Notes: generated by a model from the letters alone, not told the origin. DNA of 64,000 bases from Saccharomyces paradoxus (GCF_002079055.1 NC_047500.1:248001-312000), one strand, 5' to 3'. Counted from the stretch's first letter, positions 1 through 9,436 are shown. Numbers and translations: made by a program.

Positions 1-45
1 TTATATTACAAGTTTTATCAATGCTCTCACCCAACTAATACATCA

Positions 46-397
46 TGTTGTAACGGGTGGTCATTAATGTTAACTTGAGTTGCCATAGTAACAACCTGAA
101 TGCTTATATCGTATACGTTTACGTATCATTATACTTTTTGCAGAATTTGGAAATGTGATACGAGCAATCCAAACAGTATTACAGTCGAGTTAAAGATCTA
201 TTAATTGAACATTGGGGTGGTAGTTATATATGTGAGCAATATGAGACGTCAGATTAAATATATTGTAACTATCTGACCTATTATTATATTGGTCATCTTT
301 GAGATGAACCAATCAACGTGCGTTTTATAAACCTCTCTTATATAGTATAAAAAGATCAACATCCATTCTTCATTAGTACTAATTACTGAATATCACA
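46..397 (+). mobile_element. Degenerate solo LTR, Ty4/Tsu4 (tau) type
   Basis: The stretch opens with TGTTGTAACGGGT, which resembles the 5' end of Ty4-family (tau) long terminal repeats as I remember them. It carries a TATA-like stretch about three quarters of the way in and ends near ..TATCACA. Its length of about 350 bp is close to the roughly 370 bp of tau. No internal retrotransposon sequence follows, so it is a solo LTR left by recombination. I see no convincing target-site duplication, and the right end is approximate. It looks old and degenerate and sits upstream of MER1. The family call is from memory; an LTR library search would settle it. Confidence 0.5.
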
Positions 398-748
398 AAA
401 TTTACGATCTAAAAACCGCATGAACTACCAATTCAAGAATCTTGAATACAGGATGCTTCTGACGACAGATGAAGCGAGATATCTTTTATCGAGTTGTGTA
501 CAGAGTGTTCATCGTAGCTACTCCTCAATTGAACGTAGAATATTGAGAAACAGGTAAACATTGAAGGTTATAAATGTAGAATATGTGTATCTGCTTTAGC
601 AGTTTTAGCCGCTGGACGGGAAAATCGCATTTTTGCCGCCGAAGGTGTTGATAATACAAAGAATAAACTTATATCAGTCTAGTTTCGTGTCACAGCTACC
701 AATTAAAACAAGAACAGGACTTTTAAACAGAAAATGTCCATCAAAACA
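398..748 (+). promoter_or_regulatory. MER1 upstream region
   Basis: This gene-free stretch between the LTR relic and MER1 contains no credible ORF. Its one recognisable element is a URS1-like site near its middle, listed separately. Nothing else stands out apart from short A/T runs just before the start codon. Confidence 0.5.
633..642 (+). promoter_or_regulatory. URS1-like meiotic control site of MER1
   Basis: TTGCCGCCGA matches the URS1 consensus TAGCCGCCGA at 9 of 10 positions and lies about 110 bp before the MER1 start. URS1 is bound by Ume6, which represses early meiotic genes in vegetative cells and activates them with Ime1. MER1 is a meiosis-specific gene, so site and gene agree. Binding itself is inferred. 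Confidence 0.6.
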
Positions 749-1561
749 ATGAGTGGTCGTCGCAGTCCTCAACTATTGCAGTTGGACACCATACTGATAA
801 AAATATTAGGAGAGCTCCAGGAGGGAAAGTTGTTCAACAATAAAATTATTTTCCCGGAGGAAACGCTATATTTGAAGCTGGTTCTTAATTACTCTTTCTT
901 TAAAAATAATTTGTTAGATTTTTGTGGTCATCTGGACAAGATAAAAGCAATCATTAGATCAAACTTTGACACCATATATATTTTGTGTACCATGGATGAG
1001 GATCTCCTAAACCTGGCATATAGCAACGGTATATTGGAAATATGTTTACCTAGGTTTATCTTAAGGGAAGATTTGAAGATTTTTAACAATAGTTTTTACA
1101 CATATCACGATAATCACCTACGTATTCTCCAAGAAGACATTTCTCAACTTTTCGAAAAGGTCAAAATTAAAGCTTCGGTACTATGTTTTACAATTGAAGA
1201 GATTCCTGTGATAAACCAGGAAGTTTTACCCCAAAGTCTAACAGTGGCTGAACTGCAAAAACGCAATTACAAAGTACAGGGAAATGGACCGCAACGACAG
1301 AATTTTATTGTAACTCTAGAAATCAAGCTGAGCAAGACACAAATCACCTTCCTGATAGGAGCTAAAGGAACAAGAATCGAAAGCTTGAGGGAAAGATCAG
1401 GCGCCAGCATAAAAATAATACCTATTAGCGAAAAAATGACCATGCATGAAAGGCACCACCCTGATACTGTTCAACAAACAATACTAATTTCAGGTGACTT
1501 ATACTCAATTGCACTAGCCGTCACCAATATAGAGTCTGCATTAATTACTTTAGACTTATAG
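749..1561 (+). CDS. MER1: Mer1, meiosis-specific KH-domain splicing activator
   Basis: Mer1 activates splicing of a small set of meiotic pre-mRNAs by binding an intronic enhancer and helping U1 snRNP. The product here is 270 residues, the usual length for the family. A single KH domain occupies about residues 185-245, with the GxxG loop visible in LIGAKGTRI; the N-terminal two thirds is the less conserved U1-contacting region. An in-frame ATG five codons upstream (position 734) would give 275 residues. I chose the second ATG because it yields MSGRRSPQ, the start I recall for S. cerevisiae. A URS1-like element about 110 bp upstream fits meiotic control. Confidence 0.93.
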   Translation: MSGRRSPQLLQLDTILIKILGELQEGKLFNNKIIFPEETLYLKLVLNYSFFKNNLLDFCGHLDKIKAIIRSNFDTIYILCTMDEDLLNLAYSNGILEICLPRFILREDLKIFNNSFYTYHDNHLRILQEDISQLFEKVKIKASVLCFTIEEIPVINQEVLPQSLTVAELQKRNYKVQGNGPQRQNFIVTLEIKLSKTQITFLIGAKGTRIESLRERSGASIKIIPISEKMTMHERHHPDTVQQTILISGDLYSIALAVTNIESALITLDL

Positions 1562-1730
1562 GCTACGCGGAAAAAATTGGTATTTAATGGATGCCAGATT
1601 ATAAGCGAGTTAGGTCGTTCCAATGATGGCTTATACCAGGTTCACTCAGTTCGTATCATTCGAAACGGAAAAAGAAACGTGAAGTTATCGATCGATTTTT
1701 TTTTTCATGAGTTTTTTTGGGCGACGCAGA

Positions 1731-1752
1731 GATGAGATAAAAAATTTTTTCA
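1731..1752 (+). promoter_or_regulatory. PAC core plus RRPE upstream of SSB2
   Basis: GATGAG (PAC core) at 1731-1736 is followed directly by an A6T6CA block at 1739-1752, which read on the other strand contains the RRPE motif TGAAAAATTTT. PAC plus RRPE is the classic signature of ribosome-biogenesis genes controlled by Dot6/Tod6 and Stb3. The pair sits about 130 bp before the SSB2 start. Factor binding is inferred. Confidence 0.6.
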
Positions 1753-1874
1753 ACTGCTATTTTCAATTGATTTTTTGTCATTCTCACCTACTTTTCACTT
1801 AAATTTCTTTATTTTGCACTTGTTGCCCATCGATTTTCCTTTCAAAAAACCAAGAACCAATATCCTCATTAACA

Positions 1875-3716
1875 ATGGCTGAAGGTGTTTTCCAAGGTGC
1901 TATCGGTATCGATTTAGGTACAACATACTCTTGTGTTGCTACTTATGAATCTTCCGTTGAAATTATTGCCAACGAACAAGGTAACAGAGTTACCCCATCT
2001 TTCGTTGCCTTCACTCCAGAGGAAAGATTGATCGGTGATGCTGCCAAGAACCAAGCTGCTTTGAACCCAAGAAACACTGTCTTTGATGCTAAGCGTTTAA
2101 TTGGTAGAAGATTCGACGACGAGTCTGTCCAAAAGGATATGAAGACTTGGCCTTTCAAGGTTATCGACGTCGATGGTAACCCAGTCATTGAAGTCCAATA
2201 CTTGGAAGAGACCAAGACTTTCTCCCCACAAGAAATTTCCGCTATGGTTTTGACCAAGATGAAGGAAATTGCTGAAGCTAAGATTGGTAAGAAGGTTGAA
2301 AAGGCCGTCATTACTGTCCCAGCTTACTTTAACGATGCTCAAAGACAAGCTACCAAGGATGCTGGTGCCATTTCTGGTTTGAACGTTTTGCGTATCATCA
2401 ACGAACCTACTGCCGCTGCTATTGCTTACGGTTTAGGTGCTGGTAAGTCCGAAAAGGAAAGACATGTTTTGATTTTCGATTTGGGTGGTGGTACTTTCGA
2501 TGTTTCCTTGTTGCACATTGCTGGTGGTGTTTACACTGTTAAATCTACCTCCGGTAACACTCATTTGGGTGGTCAAGATTTCGACACCAACTTGTTGGAA
2601 CACTTCAAAGCTGAATTCAAGAAGAAGACTGGTTTGGACATCTCCGACGATGCCAGAGCTTTGAGAAGATTGAGAACCGCTGCTGAAAGAGCTAAGAGAA
2701 CCTTATCTTCTGTCACTCAAACCACCGTCGAAGTCGACTCTTTGTTCGATGGTGAAGATTTCGAATCCTCTTTGACCAGAGCTAGATTCGAAGACTTGAA
2801 TGCTCCATTGTTCAAGTCTACTTTGGAACCTGTTGAACAAGTTTTGAAGGACGCTAAGATCTCTAAGTCTCAAATCGACGAAGTTGTCTTGGTTGGTGGT
2901 TCTACAAGAATTCCAAAGGTCCAAAAGTTGCTGTCTGACTTCTTTGACGGTAAGCAATTGGAAAAGTCTATTAACCCAGATGAAGCTGTTGCTTACGGTG
3001 CTGCTGTCCAAGGTGCTATCTTGACTGGCCAATCCACATCTGACGAAACCAAGGACTTGTTGTTGTTGGATGTTGCTCCATTATCCTTAGGTGTTGGTAT
3101 GCAAGGTGACATTTTCGGTATCGTTGTCCCAAGAAACACAACCGTTCCAACTATCAAGAGAAGAACATTCACAACTGTCAGCGACAACCAAACCACTGTT
3201 CAATTCCCAGTCTACCAAGGTGAGCGTGTCAACTGTAAAGAAAACACTTTGTTGGGTGAATTCGACTTGAAGAACATCCCAATGATGCCAGCTGGTGAAC
3301 CAGTCTTGGAAGCTATCTTCGAAGTTGATGCTAACGGTATCTTGAAGGTTACTGCCGTCGAAAAGTCTACCGGTAAGTCCTCTAACATCACTATCTCTAA
3401 CGCTGTTGGTAGATTGTCTTCTGAAGAAATTGAAAAGATGGTGAACCAAGCCGAAGAGTTCAAGGCCGCCGATGAAGCTTTTGCTAAGAAGCACGAAGCT
3501 AGACAAAGATTGGAATCCTACGTTGCTTCCATCGAACAAACTGTCACTGACCCAGTCTTATCTTCCAAATTGAAGAGAGGTTCCAAGTCCAAGATTGAAG
3601 CTGCATTGTCCGATGCTTTGGCTGCTTTGCAAATCGAAGACCCATCTGCCGATGAGTTGAGAAAGGCTGAAGTTGGTTTGAAGAGAGTTGTCACCAAGGC
3701 CATGTCTTCTCGTTAA
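1875..3716 (+). CDS. SSB2: Ssb2, ribosome-associated Hsp70 chaperone
   Basis: Ssb is the cytosolic Hsp70 that binds nascent chains at the ribosome exit tunnel, working with the RAC cofactor (Zuo1-Ssz1). The 613-residue length is exactly that of the Ssb class. The ATPase domain shows [13 protein letters not shown] near residue 10 and [10 protein letters not shown] near 205; the substrate-binding domain follows from about 395. The protein lacks the C-terminal EEVD of Ssa-type Hsp70s and ends in a basic helical tail, as Ssb does. Codon choice is strongly biased to preferred yeast codons, indicating very high expression. SSB1 and SSB2 are near-identical paralogues; I call SSB2 from its neighbours, MER1 on one side and the YNL208W/RIO2 block on the other. 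Confidence 0.95.
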   Translation: MAEGVFQGAIGIDLGTTYSCVATYESSVEIIANEQGNRVTPSFVAFTPEERLIGDAAKNQAALNPRNTVFDAKRLIGRRFDDESVQKDMKTWPFKVIDVDGNPVIEVQYLEETKTFSPQEISAMVLTKMKEIAEAKIGKKVEKAVITVPAYFNDAQRQATKDAGAISGLNVLRIINEPTAAAIAYGLGAGKSEKERHVLIFDLGGGTFDVSLLHIAGGVYTVKSTSGNTHLGGQDFDTNLLEHFKAEFKKKTGLDISDDARALRRLRTAAERAKRTLSSVTQTTVEVDSLFDGEDFESSLTRARFEDLNAPLFKSTLEPVEQVLKDAKISKSQIDEVVLVGGSTRIPKVQKLLSDFFDGKQLEKSINPDEAVAYGAAVQGAILTGQSTSDETKDLLLLDVAPLSLGVGMQGDIFGIVVPRNTTVPTIKRRTFTTVSDNQTTVQFPVYQGERVNCKENTLLGEFDLKNIPMMPAGEPVLEAIFEVDANGILKVTAVEKSTGKSSNITISNAVGRLSSEEIEKMVNQAEEFKAADEAFAKKHEARQRLESYVASIEQTVTDPVLSSKLKRGSKSKIEAALSDALAALQIEDPSADELRKAEVGLKRVVTKAMSSR

Positions 3717-4232
3717 GATGTCATTCTGGTTAAGGTTATACATATATATATATTTTTCATTTTAATGTCTTAGCTTTTGTATCTTAGATGAAAGTTTTAG
3801 TTCTGTATATCACGATTAAGATATCATACAATCATAAATTAAATTATTCTTTTCTTTCCTATCTTGAAGCACCAAACGAGCATTTGACAGGCACAGTACT
3901 AATGTATAAAACCAACACCTCTGGCTGCATAACACTGTGGCACCTCTGAAACCGCTTTTTGGCAGCACAAACGGCCATGTGGAGCTTTTTACTATTTTGC
4001 TTTTCGCCCCGCTCGCATTCTTCGTCCGTGCGTAAAATGAGGCGTGCGCTCATACTCAATATTAATAATTCCGGCACCCGCACAGCCCATACCGGAAAAG
4101 GGGCTGGCGGTCGGCTTGGCAAAAGAACTCATCAGGCCGGTCCTTTATAAAGGAAGACCTTGATCTACCTTGCTAGATAATTGTAAGTCCCCAAAATTTA
4201 GACTACTCGAACCAATCTACTAAGTACATAAA
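3717..4232 (+). promoter_or_regulatory. SSB2 3' region and promoter of the YNL208W-like gene
   Basis: This 516-bp stretch holds the A/T-rich SSB2 3' region and then a G+C-richer promoter. An AGGGG stress response element core lies at 4099-4103, with TTTATAA at about 4143-4149 as a possible TATA box. The short ORFs here, on both strands, look non-coding. Confidence 0.4.
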
Positions 4233-4832
4233 ATGTCTGCAAACGAATTCTACTCAAGTGGCCAGCAAGGTCAATACAACCAGCAAAATAACCAAGAAAG
4301 AACGGCTGGTCCAAACAACGGTCAATATACTGGCGATAATGCTAACCCTAACGGTGAACGTGGCCTGTTTTCTACTATCGTAGGTGGTAGTGCCGGTGCG
4401 TACGCTGGATCCAAGGTGTCAAACAATCATTCCAAGTTGAGTGGTGCGTTGGGCGCAATAGGTGGTGCGTTCCTTGCCAACAAGATATCTGATGAGCGTA
4501 AAGAGCACAAGCAGCAAGGACAATACAATAACTCAAACTTTGGTGGCGCTCCTCAAGGTGAGCATAACAACCATCACCGTCAGAACAATAACAACAATAA
4601 CGGCGGATTCGGCGGTCCTGGTGGCCCAGGCGGCCAAGGTTTCGGAAGACAAGGTCCACAAGGATTTGGAGGTCCAGGTCCACAAGAGTTTGGTGGTCCA
4701 GGTGGCCAAGGATTCGGCGGTCCAAACCCTCAAGAATTCGGTGGGCCAGGTGGCCAAGGATTTGGTGGTCCAAACCCTCAAGAATTTGGAGGCCAAGGTC
4801 GCCAAGGTTTCAACGGCGGTTCACGTTGGTAA
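4233..4832 (+). CDS. YNL208W-like glycine-zipper, Q/N/G-rich protein of unknown function
   Basis: The function is unknown; I recognise it as the YNL208W orthologue by position and 199-residue length. The N-terminal 45 residues are rich in Q, N and G. Residues about 48-85 form a glycine-zipper-like segment (GGSAGAYAGSKV, then SGALGAIGGAFLANKI), a pattern seen in proteins that insert into or oligomerise at membranes. A charged stretch (SDERKEHK) follows. The C-terminal half is a run of imperfect GFGGP/QEFGGPG repeats of low complexity. The composition suggests aggregation or condensate propensity, but that is inference. A stress-element core upstream hints at stress control. Confidence 0.85.
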   Translation: MSANEFYSSGQQGQYNQQNNQERTAGPNNGQYTGDNANPNGERGLFSTIVGGSAGAYAGSKVSNNHSKLSGALGAIGGAFLANKISDERKEHKQQGQYNNSNFGGAPQGEHNNHHRQNNNNNNGGFGGPGGPGGQGFGRQGPQGFGGPGPQEFGGPGGQGFGGPNPQEFGGPGGQGFGGPNPQEFGGQGRQGFNGGSRW

Positions 4833-4978
4833 ATGATTACACGAATTACTTGTCGTTATCTAGCTAATAGTATAGTTTGTGAATTTATAAATACATTATG
4901 TTACACGTTTTATTACTTTATCGTAATAAATGACCTATTCGAGGATTGTATAGAAAAGGCAGCGTGAAAAAAATGAGC

Positions 4979-4996
4979 TGAAAATTTGGCGATGAG
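4979..4996 (+). promoter_or_regulatory. RRPE-like and PAC elements upstream of RIO2
   Basis: TGAAAATTT at 4979-4987 is followed immediately by GCGATGAG at 4989-4996, an exact PAC core. The pair lies about 185 bp before the RIO2 start. This is the standard ribosome-biogenesis promoter combination and matches the role of Rio2 in 40S maturation. Confidence 0.7.
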
Positions 4997-5179
4997 GTTC
5001 TGTAGCAAAGTTAATGCTTACTGTTTATGATTTTGTTAAGGTTATGAATTATTATTAAATATCTTAAAGTAGAAAACGCTCAATAATTATTAAGCCGTTC
5101 ACTGCTATCTCATTTTTCTATTGACCAATCGATACTAATTTTACCATCTCTTCTACATCTTAATTTCAATCAGACTATA

Positions 5180-6457
5180 ATGAAATTGGATACATCTCAT
5201 ATGAGATATTTGACGACTGATGATTTTCGTGTTCTTCAAGCCGTTGAACAAGGTTCTAGAAGTCACGAAGTTGTTCCAACTTCCTTGATTCACCAACTCT
5301 CCGGCATGAGATCACAGTCCGGTACAAACCGAGCCATTAGTGATTTGGCCAAGCTTAGCTTAATTTCCAAAATGAGAAATATCAAATATGATGGCTATAG
5401 GTTAACTTATAACGGTATTGATTATCTGGCTTTAAAAACCATGTTGAACAGGGACACTGTCTATTCTGTCGGTAATACCATTGGTGTTGGTAAAGAATCT
5501 GACATTTATAAAGTAAGTGACAAAAATGGAAACCCAAGAGTAATGAAGATCCACAGATTAGGTAGAACCTCCTTTCATTCTGTCAGGAATAATAGAGATT
5601 ATTTGAAAAAATCTAATCAAGGGGCAAACTGGATGCATCTTTCACGTTTGGCCGCTAATAAAGAATATCAGTTTATGTCAATGCTTTATTCCAAGGGTTT
5701 CAAGGTCCCTGAGCCATTTGATAATTCGCGTCATATCGTAGTCATGGAGCTTATTGAAGGCTACCCAATGAGAAGATTAAGAAAACATAAGAATATACCC
5801 AAGCTTTATAGTGATCTAATGCGTTTTATCGTTGATCTAGCAAATAGTGGGCTTATTCATTGTGATTTTAATGAGTTCAATATTATGATTAAGGACGAAG
5901 TAGAAGATGAAAAGGATTGTGGGTTCGTAGTCATTGATTTTCCACAATGTATATCTATTCAACATCAAGATGCCGACTATTATTTCCAAAGGGACGTTGA
6001 TTGTATTCGTCGTTTCTTCAAAAAGAAACTGAAGTACGAACCAAAACCTGATTCATCAATGCTTGACACTGAAGGTTTTGGCGATGGTTATAAGTACGCA
6101 TATCCAGATTTTAAAAGGGACGTTAAAAGAAGCGACAACTTGGATGAATTGGTACAAGCTTCTGGGTTTAGTAAAAAGCACCCAGGCGATAGGGGCTTAG
6201 AAACTGCTGTCGAAAGCATGAGAAATGCTGTTTATAATTCAGATGACGATATATCAGATAATGAAGCCGAATATGAAAGCGAAGAGGGCGATTATTCAGA
6301 GGATGATGAATACTATGATTCCGAATTTGATGATGAGGGTTCTGAAGATAATAGCGAAGATGCACAGGAAGAGGAAAATGAACGTATTATAGAGGCACTC
6401 TCTAGTGGTGTTGAAAACCTAAAAATGGATAAACTGGGAAACTATATACTAGAGTAG
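5180..6457 (+). CDS. RIO2: Rio2, atypical kinase/ATPase for 40S maturation
   Basis: Rio2 is an atypical serine kinase/ATPase that binds cytoplasmic pre-40S particles and is needed for 20S to 18S rRNA processing. The 425-residue protein has an N-terminal winged helix (about 1-90) followed by the RIO kinase core. Visible motifs are the nucleotide loop GVGKESDIYKV near 105, the lysine in VMKIHR near 122, the catalytic segment H227-C-D229-x4-N234, and the metal-binding D253 in VIDFPQ. A long acidic tail (about 350-410, E/D/S-rich) ends the protein, as in yeast Rio2. A PAC/RRPE pair precedes the gene. It converges on RTT106 with about 160 bp between the stop codons. Confidence 0.95.
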   Translation: MKLDTSHMRYLTTDDFRVLQAVEQGSRSHEVVPTSLIHQLSGMRSQSGTNRAISDLAKLSLISKMRNIKYDGYRLTYNGIDYLALKTMLNRDTVYSVGNTIGVGKESDIYKVSDKNGNPRVMKIHRLGRTSFHSVRNNRDYLKKSNQGANWMHLSRLAANKEYQFMSMLYSKGFKVPEPFDNSRHIVVMELIEGYPMRRLRKHKNIPKLYSDLMRFIVDLANSGLIHCDFNEFNIMIKDEVEDEKDCGFVVIDFPQCISIQHQDADYYFQRDVDCIRRFFKKKLKYEPKPDSSMLDTEGFGDGYKYAYPDFKRDVKRSDNLDELVQASGFSKKHPGDRGLETAVESMRNAVYNSDDDISDNEAEYESEEGDYSEDDEYYDSEFDDEGSEDNSEDAQEEENERIIEALSSGVENLKMDKLGNYILE

Positions 6458-6615
6458 TTCAGTTCAGATAACTGTATAATATTCGCAAATAATTAAGTTA
6501 ATCACCTATGTTTATTTGATTTTTTAAACCGAACTATTCTCCAGGACAAAGAAGGCGGTATTTATAGACTCTTACATATGCTTATCCATGCTATAATCGT
6601 AATATCAGATCTAAG

Positions 6616-7992
6616 TCAATCGTATTCTACTCCGGATCCGTCCTCATCATCTTCATCATCGTCATTGTCAATCTCTATGGGAATGTCTTCGAGTTCTAAC
6701 GGTTCTTTGAATTCTTTATATTGGAGTTCCTGATCTAGTTTATCATGTATAGGCGCGAGACTATTATCCTCATTAAAAGCGGTTTGGCTTTTTTGATGTT
6801 CCTCTTCGTCCTCTTCATCTTCTTCTTCATCGTCTTCCTCTGCTTCCTCTCCGTCTTCAGCATCGTCTGAGGATTCTTGGCCACTGCCATCCGAAAGGTC
6901 ACTCTCAGCTTCGAAATTTTGGTCATTTTCTTCATCATCATCTGAAAATATACCTGCCTTTTTCTCGTCTTGCATTTGGCGGGTGGCCTCCTGTAGAATA
7001 GATGGCTGATCAGTTGCGCCGTCAGTTGGCTGGCCTTTGCTCTTAGATTTAGCTTTCAATTCCTCAGACATAGATTTGTCCTTCATTTGCTTTCTTTTAA
7101 CGTAGTCGTCAATTTTGGCATATTCAGTTTGATCTATCATCGAAAACTCGTATTTTTCGCCATTTTTCGTTACCAAGCTTGCATTGAACGTTAATCTGGT
7201 AATAGATGAATACGTTATAGATTCAATGTCGGAAGCGTCGAATAATAAAATGGGCTTTTTAAACCCAAAAATTATGTGATCTGGTAAAAAATATAGTGTA
7301 CCCTCTTTGGTACCTCTATGACACTGTAAATGGAATGAGTTTATTTTTTCAGCATCAGCGTCGGCTGACTTACTGTTGATAAAGGGATTCGAAATTTTAA
7401 AACCTGTCAAAATGGCTTGTTTTCTTATATACTCAACACACTTTTCGAAGTCTGTTACACTAGAATCGAGAAGCCCTAACCTCTTGAATTGGTTTAGTGT
7501 ATTTTCCTTGTTTAAAGTCATTACCACAGGTTCAGAAAATTTGTTGTCTTCACACGATGTGTAAGTCATGAAGAGATATATTAGATTAGGTTTTTCTGGT
7601 ACTGGCAAGAATGAAGCCATTTTGATACTTTTGTTTAGTTGGTGGATGCTCAATTCTCTTTCGTTTTCCTTTAAAAATGTTATTACGGGAGATCCATCAA
7701 CATTAGAAAGATAGAACACCAAATCAAGCTTTTTCCTTAATGGTGACAGCACGGACACACCTTCTAATTTGAAAATAGTGTTGGCCTCCGAAATTTTATC
7801 CGTTTTAACCTGACCAGAAAAATCATGCGTCCTGGGCTTTTTATGATGTTTGCTTCTGTTGTTGTTATTTTCATTCAATGCATATTTATACAATTCTTCG
7901 AATATTTCTAATGAGTTTGGTAGCACCCTAACCACAGAACCAATTTTTCGGCTGAGAGCCTCTGGCAGTTCATCTAAAAACAATTTTGACAT
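6616..7992 (-). CDS. RTT106: Rtt106, histone H3-H4 chaperone
   Basis: Rtt106 deposits newly made, H3-K56-acetylated H3-H4 behind replication forks and helps in heterochromatin silencing and histone gene repression. The chosen start gives 458 residues, close to the roughly 455 of S. cerevisiae. An N-terminal dimerisation region (about 1-65) is followed by the tandem pleckstrin-homology core (about 68-300) and a very acidic tail (D/E-rich, about 335-458). The frame stays open 29 codons upstream to an ATG at 8079. I prefer MSKLFLDEL at 7992 because conservation, as I recall it, begins there. An ACGCGT (MCB) element about 135 bp upstream suggests G1/S expression. Confidence 0.93.
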   Translation of the reverse strand: MSKLFLDELPEALSRKIGSVVRVLPNSLEIFEELYKYALNENNNNRSKHHKKPRTHDFSGQVKTDKISEANTIFKLEGVSVLSPLRKKLDLVFYLSNVDGSPVITFLKENERELSIHQLNKSIKMASFLPVPEKPNLIYLFMTYTSCEDNKFSEPVVMTLNKENTLNQFKRLGLLDSSVTDFEKCVEYIRKQAILTGFKISNPFINSKSADADAEKINSFHLQCHRGTKEGTLYFLPDHIIFGFKKPILLFDASDIESITYSSITRLTFNASLVTKNGEKYEFSMIDQTEYAKIDDYVKRKQMKDKSMSEELKAKSKSKGQPTDGATDQPSILQEATRQMQDEKKAGIFSDDDEENDQNFEAESDLSDGSGQESSDDAEDGEEAEEDDEEEDEEDEEEHQKSQTAFNEDNSLAPIHDKLDQELQYKEFKEPLELEDIPIEIDNDDDEDDEDGSGVEYD

Positions 7993-8126
7993 GAAATCCG
8001 TAGAACTGTCCGATTGACTAGTGGCTTTTGGGCATGCGTTTTTAGCATATTTTGATAATTTTATCATCACTACTACCACTCACTATTGCGCCATAGTATA
8101 TGTTAGCGGTCGAAAAAAAAACCACG

Positions 8127-8132
8127 ACGCGT
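8127..8132. promoter_or_regulatory. MCB element (ACGCGT) upstream of RTT106
   Basis: An exact ACGCGT lies about 135 bp upstream of the preferred RTT106 start. MCB elements are bound by MBF (Mbp1/Swi6) and drive G1/S transcription of replication genes, which fits a replication-coupled histone chaperone. One copy alone is modest evidence. Confidence 0.45.
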
Positions 8133-8223
8133 CAGTAACCAGTGGGGTAACCCACTAAAAGAGGAAAGAAAGAAAATTCAGTTGTATTTAAATCGTTAAA
8201 ATAAGCATATGTTCTGATGATAT

Positions 8224-9126
8224 CTAATTGAATTCTGGAGGAAGAATGTCTCCCCCAGTAAAACAAGAAAATACTGGCGAGGGTAAATGGGGTGTTTCAT
8301 GCAACTTCTCATTAAACTGCACAAGTGATCTTTTAATGTCATTTGACAAATTCCGCTGCTGAATGTTTTCAATCGTTGGTTGAACAACCGAGCCTTTAAA
8401 GTCTTCGTATGATTTGTATAATGCATCTGAAAGCAACACCCAGCTTCTAGAAATGGTACCAATGGGGTCATTTTGGAATTTTTCGATTGTTAAAGTACTC
8501 GTGGCACTTGCTAGATTATTCTCGTCGAGATTTCTTTGGGAGCTCAAACGGGTGGGAAATCTTTCGCAGTCTTGAAAATTATCTGAGCCTAACACCTTCT
8601 CCGGTAGTATAAATTCCGCCCCTTCCGAATTATTGGTGTTGTTGGATATTTCTCTCAATGTTCGATCTCTTATTTGGTTTGTGGCACTGTCCGTATACTG
8701 TTCGAAATTATTAAATCCCAAATACATATTCTGATTTATATCATTGCTACGCACTTCATTGGCCAGCCTTCTCTTGTAACTTTTAGCAAACAAATTATCA
8801 TATTTTTCACGTAACGGAATTCCGTTCTGTAGAATACCATTTTTAGACAAAAAGGAACCGAATCTAAAATTTCCACTTTTCTCTACTCTTCTGACGTCCT
8901 TTTCTTCAAAACTATCCATTGTTATTGATTTTACACAAAAGATGTTTGTACCTAGTCCCCTCAAGAGGTTTGCACAATTAACACAAATAAATATACCGAA
9001 GCTACAAGAAACGAATTGTGGATTGACACTTTTGCATTCAAAGCAATTGTTATTGCCAGCCGCTTTCTTAGCACGTAACAGTCTCTTTCGATTTTCCATA
9101 TCTTTGCTATTCTCGAACAAACGCAT
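8224..9126 (-). CDS. SPS18: Sps18, sporulation-specific ArfGAP-like zinc-finger protein
   Basis: Sps18 is a sporulation-induced protein of the ArfGAP family, related to Gcs1, needed for proper spore membrane and wall formation. The 300 residues match the S. cerevisiae length. The zinc finger is plain: C28-x2-C31-x16-C48-x2-C51, followed by an arginine (R56) at the usual arginine-finger position (LLRGLG). The rest is low in recognisable domains, with an amphipathic stretch near 210-280. It is divergent from SPS19; the two share about 310 bp that contain an MSE-like site and an oleate response element. Confidence 0.93.
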   Translation of the reverse strand: MRLFENSKDMENRKRLLRAKKAAGNNNCFECKSVNPQFVSCSFGIFICVNCANLLRGLGTNIFCVKSITMDSFEEKDVRRVEKSGNFRFGSFLSKNGILQNGIPLREKYDNLFAKSYKRRLANEVRSNDINQNMYLGFNNFEQYTDSATNQIRDRTLREISNNTNNSEGAEFILPEKVLGSDNFQDCERFPTRLSSQRNLDENNLASATSTLTIEKFQNDPIGTISRSWVLLSDALYKSYEDFKGSVVQPTIENIQQRNLSNDIKRSLVQFNEKLHETPHLPSPVFSCFTGGDILPPEFN

Positions 9127-9248
9127 CGTCCTAATAGTCTTGGGTCACTTTTATGCCAGTACTTTCTTCTGAAGCATGTATAATTCTTAAAAAGTAGGCT
9201 TTAATATGCTAATCACCATTGTTTTTACTATGCGTCTCTGAGCACAAC

Positions 9249-9257
9249 GTCACAAAA
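9249..9257 (+). promoter_or_regulatory. MSE-like site between SPS18 and SPS19
   Basis: GTCACAAAA fits the middle sporulation element consensus gNCRCAAAW, which is bound by Ndt80 (activator) and Sum1 (repressor). It lies in the shared divergent promoter, consistent with mid-sporulation induction of both genes. Confidence 0.6.
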
Positions 9258-9282
9258 TCACTGTAAAGGCGGCGCGCATTTA

Positions 9283-9306
9283 CGGGGTTAAGCATATTTA
9301 GCCCCG
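9283..9306 (+). promoter_or_regulatory. Oleate response element of SPS19/SPS18
   Basis: The site reads CGG-GGT-TAA, then 12 bases, then CCG. This fits the Oaf1-Pip2 consensus CGGN3TNAN9-12CCG. It lies about 130 bp before the SPS19 start. SPS19 encodes a peroxisomal enzyme of unsaturated fatty-acid breakdown, so an ORE here matches its biology. Binding is inferred from the sequence match. Confidence 0.75.
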
Positions 9307-9436
9307 TCACTATTGGAGTTTGCCAAGGATAATAGGTATAAGAGCAACGCTCACAATTGAAGCTATTCTGAACCGGAAAAGAACTTCTGTATTCCTGCTT
9401 TTAAGTTTGGGAGGTAGTATTGGAGTCATGGACACT

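Noticed and set aside
1943-3743. Several minus-strand ORFs opposite SSB2
   Set aside because: They arise from strong codon bias in a highly expressed gene, which leaves few stops on the other strand.
7993-8079. 29-codon N-terminal extension of RTT106
   Set aside because: Open in frame but begins with a VVV run and adds no recognised domain; conservation as remembered starts at MSKLFLDEL.
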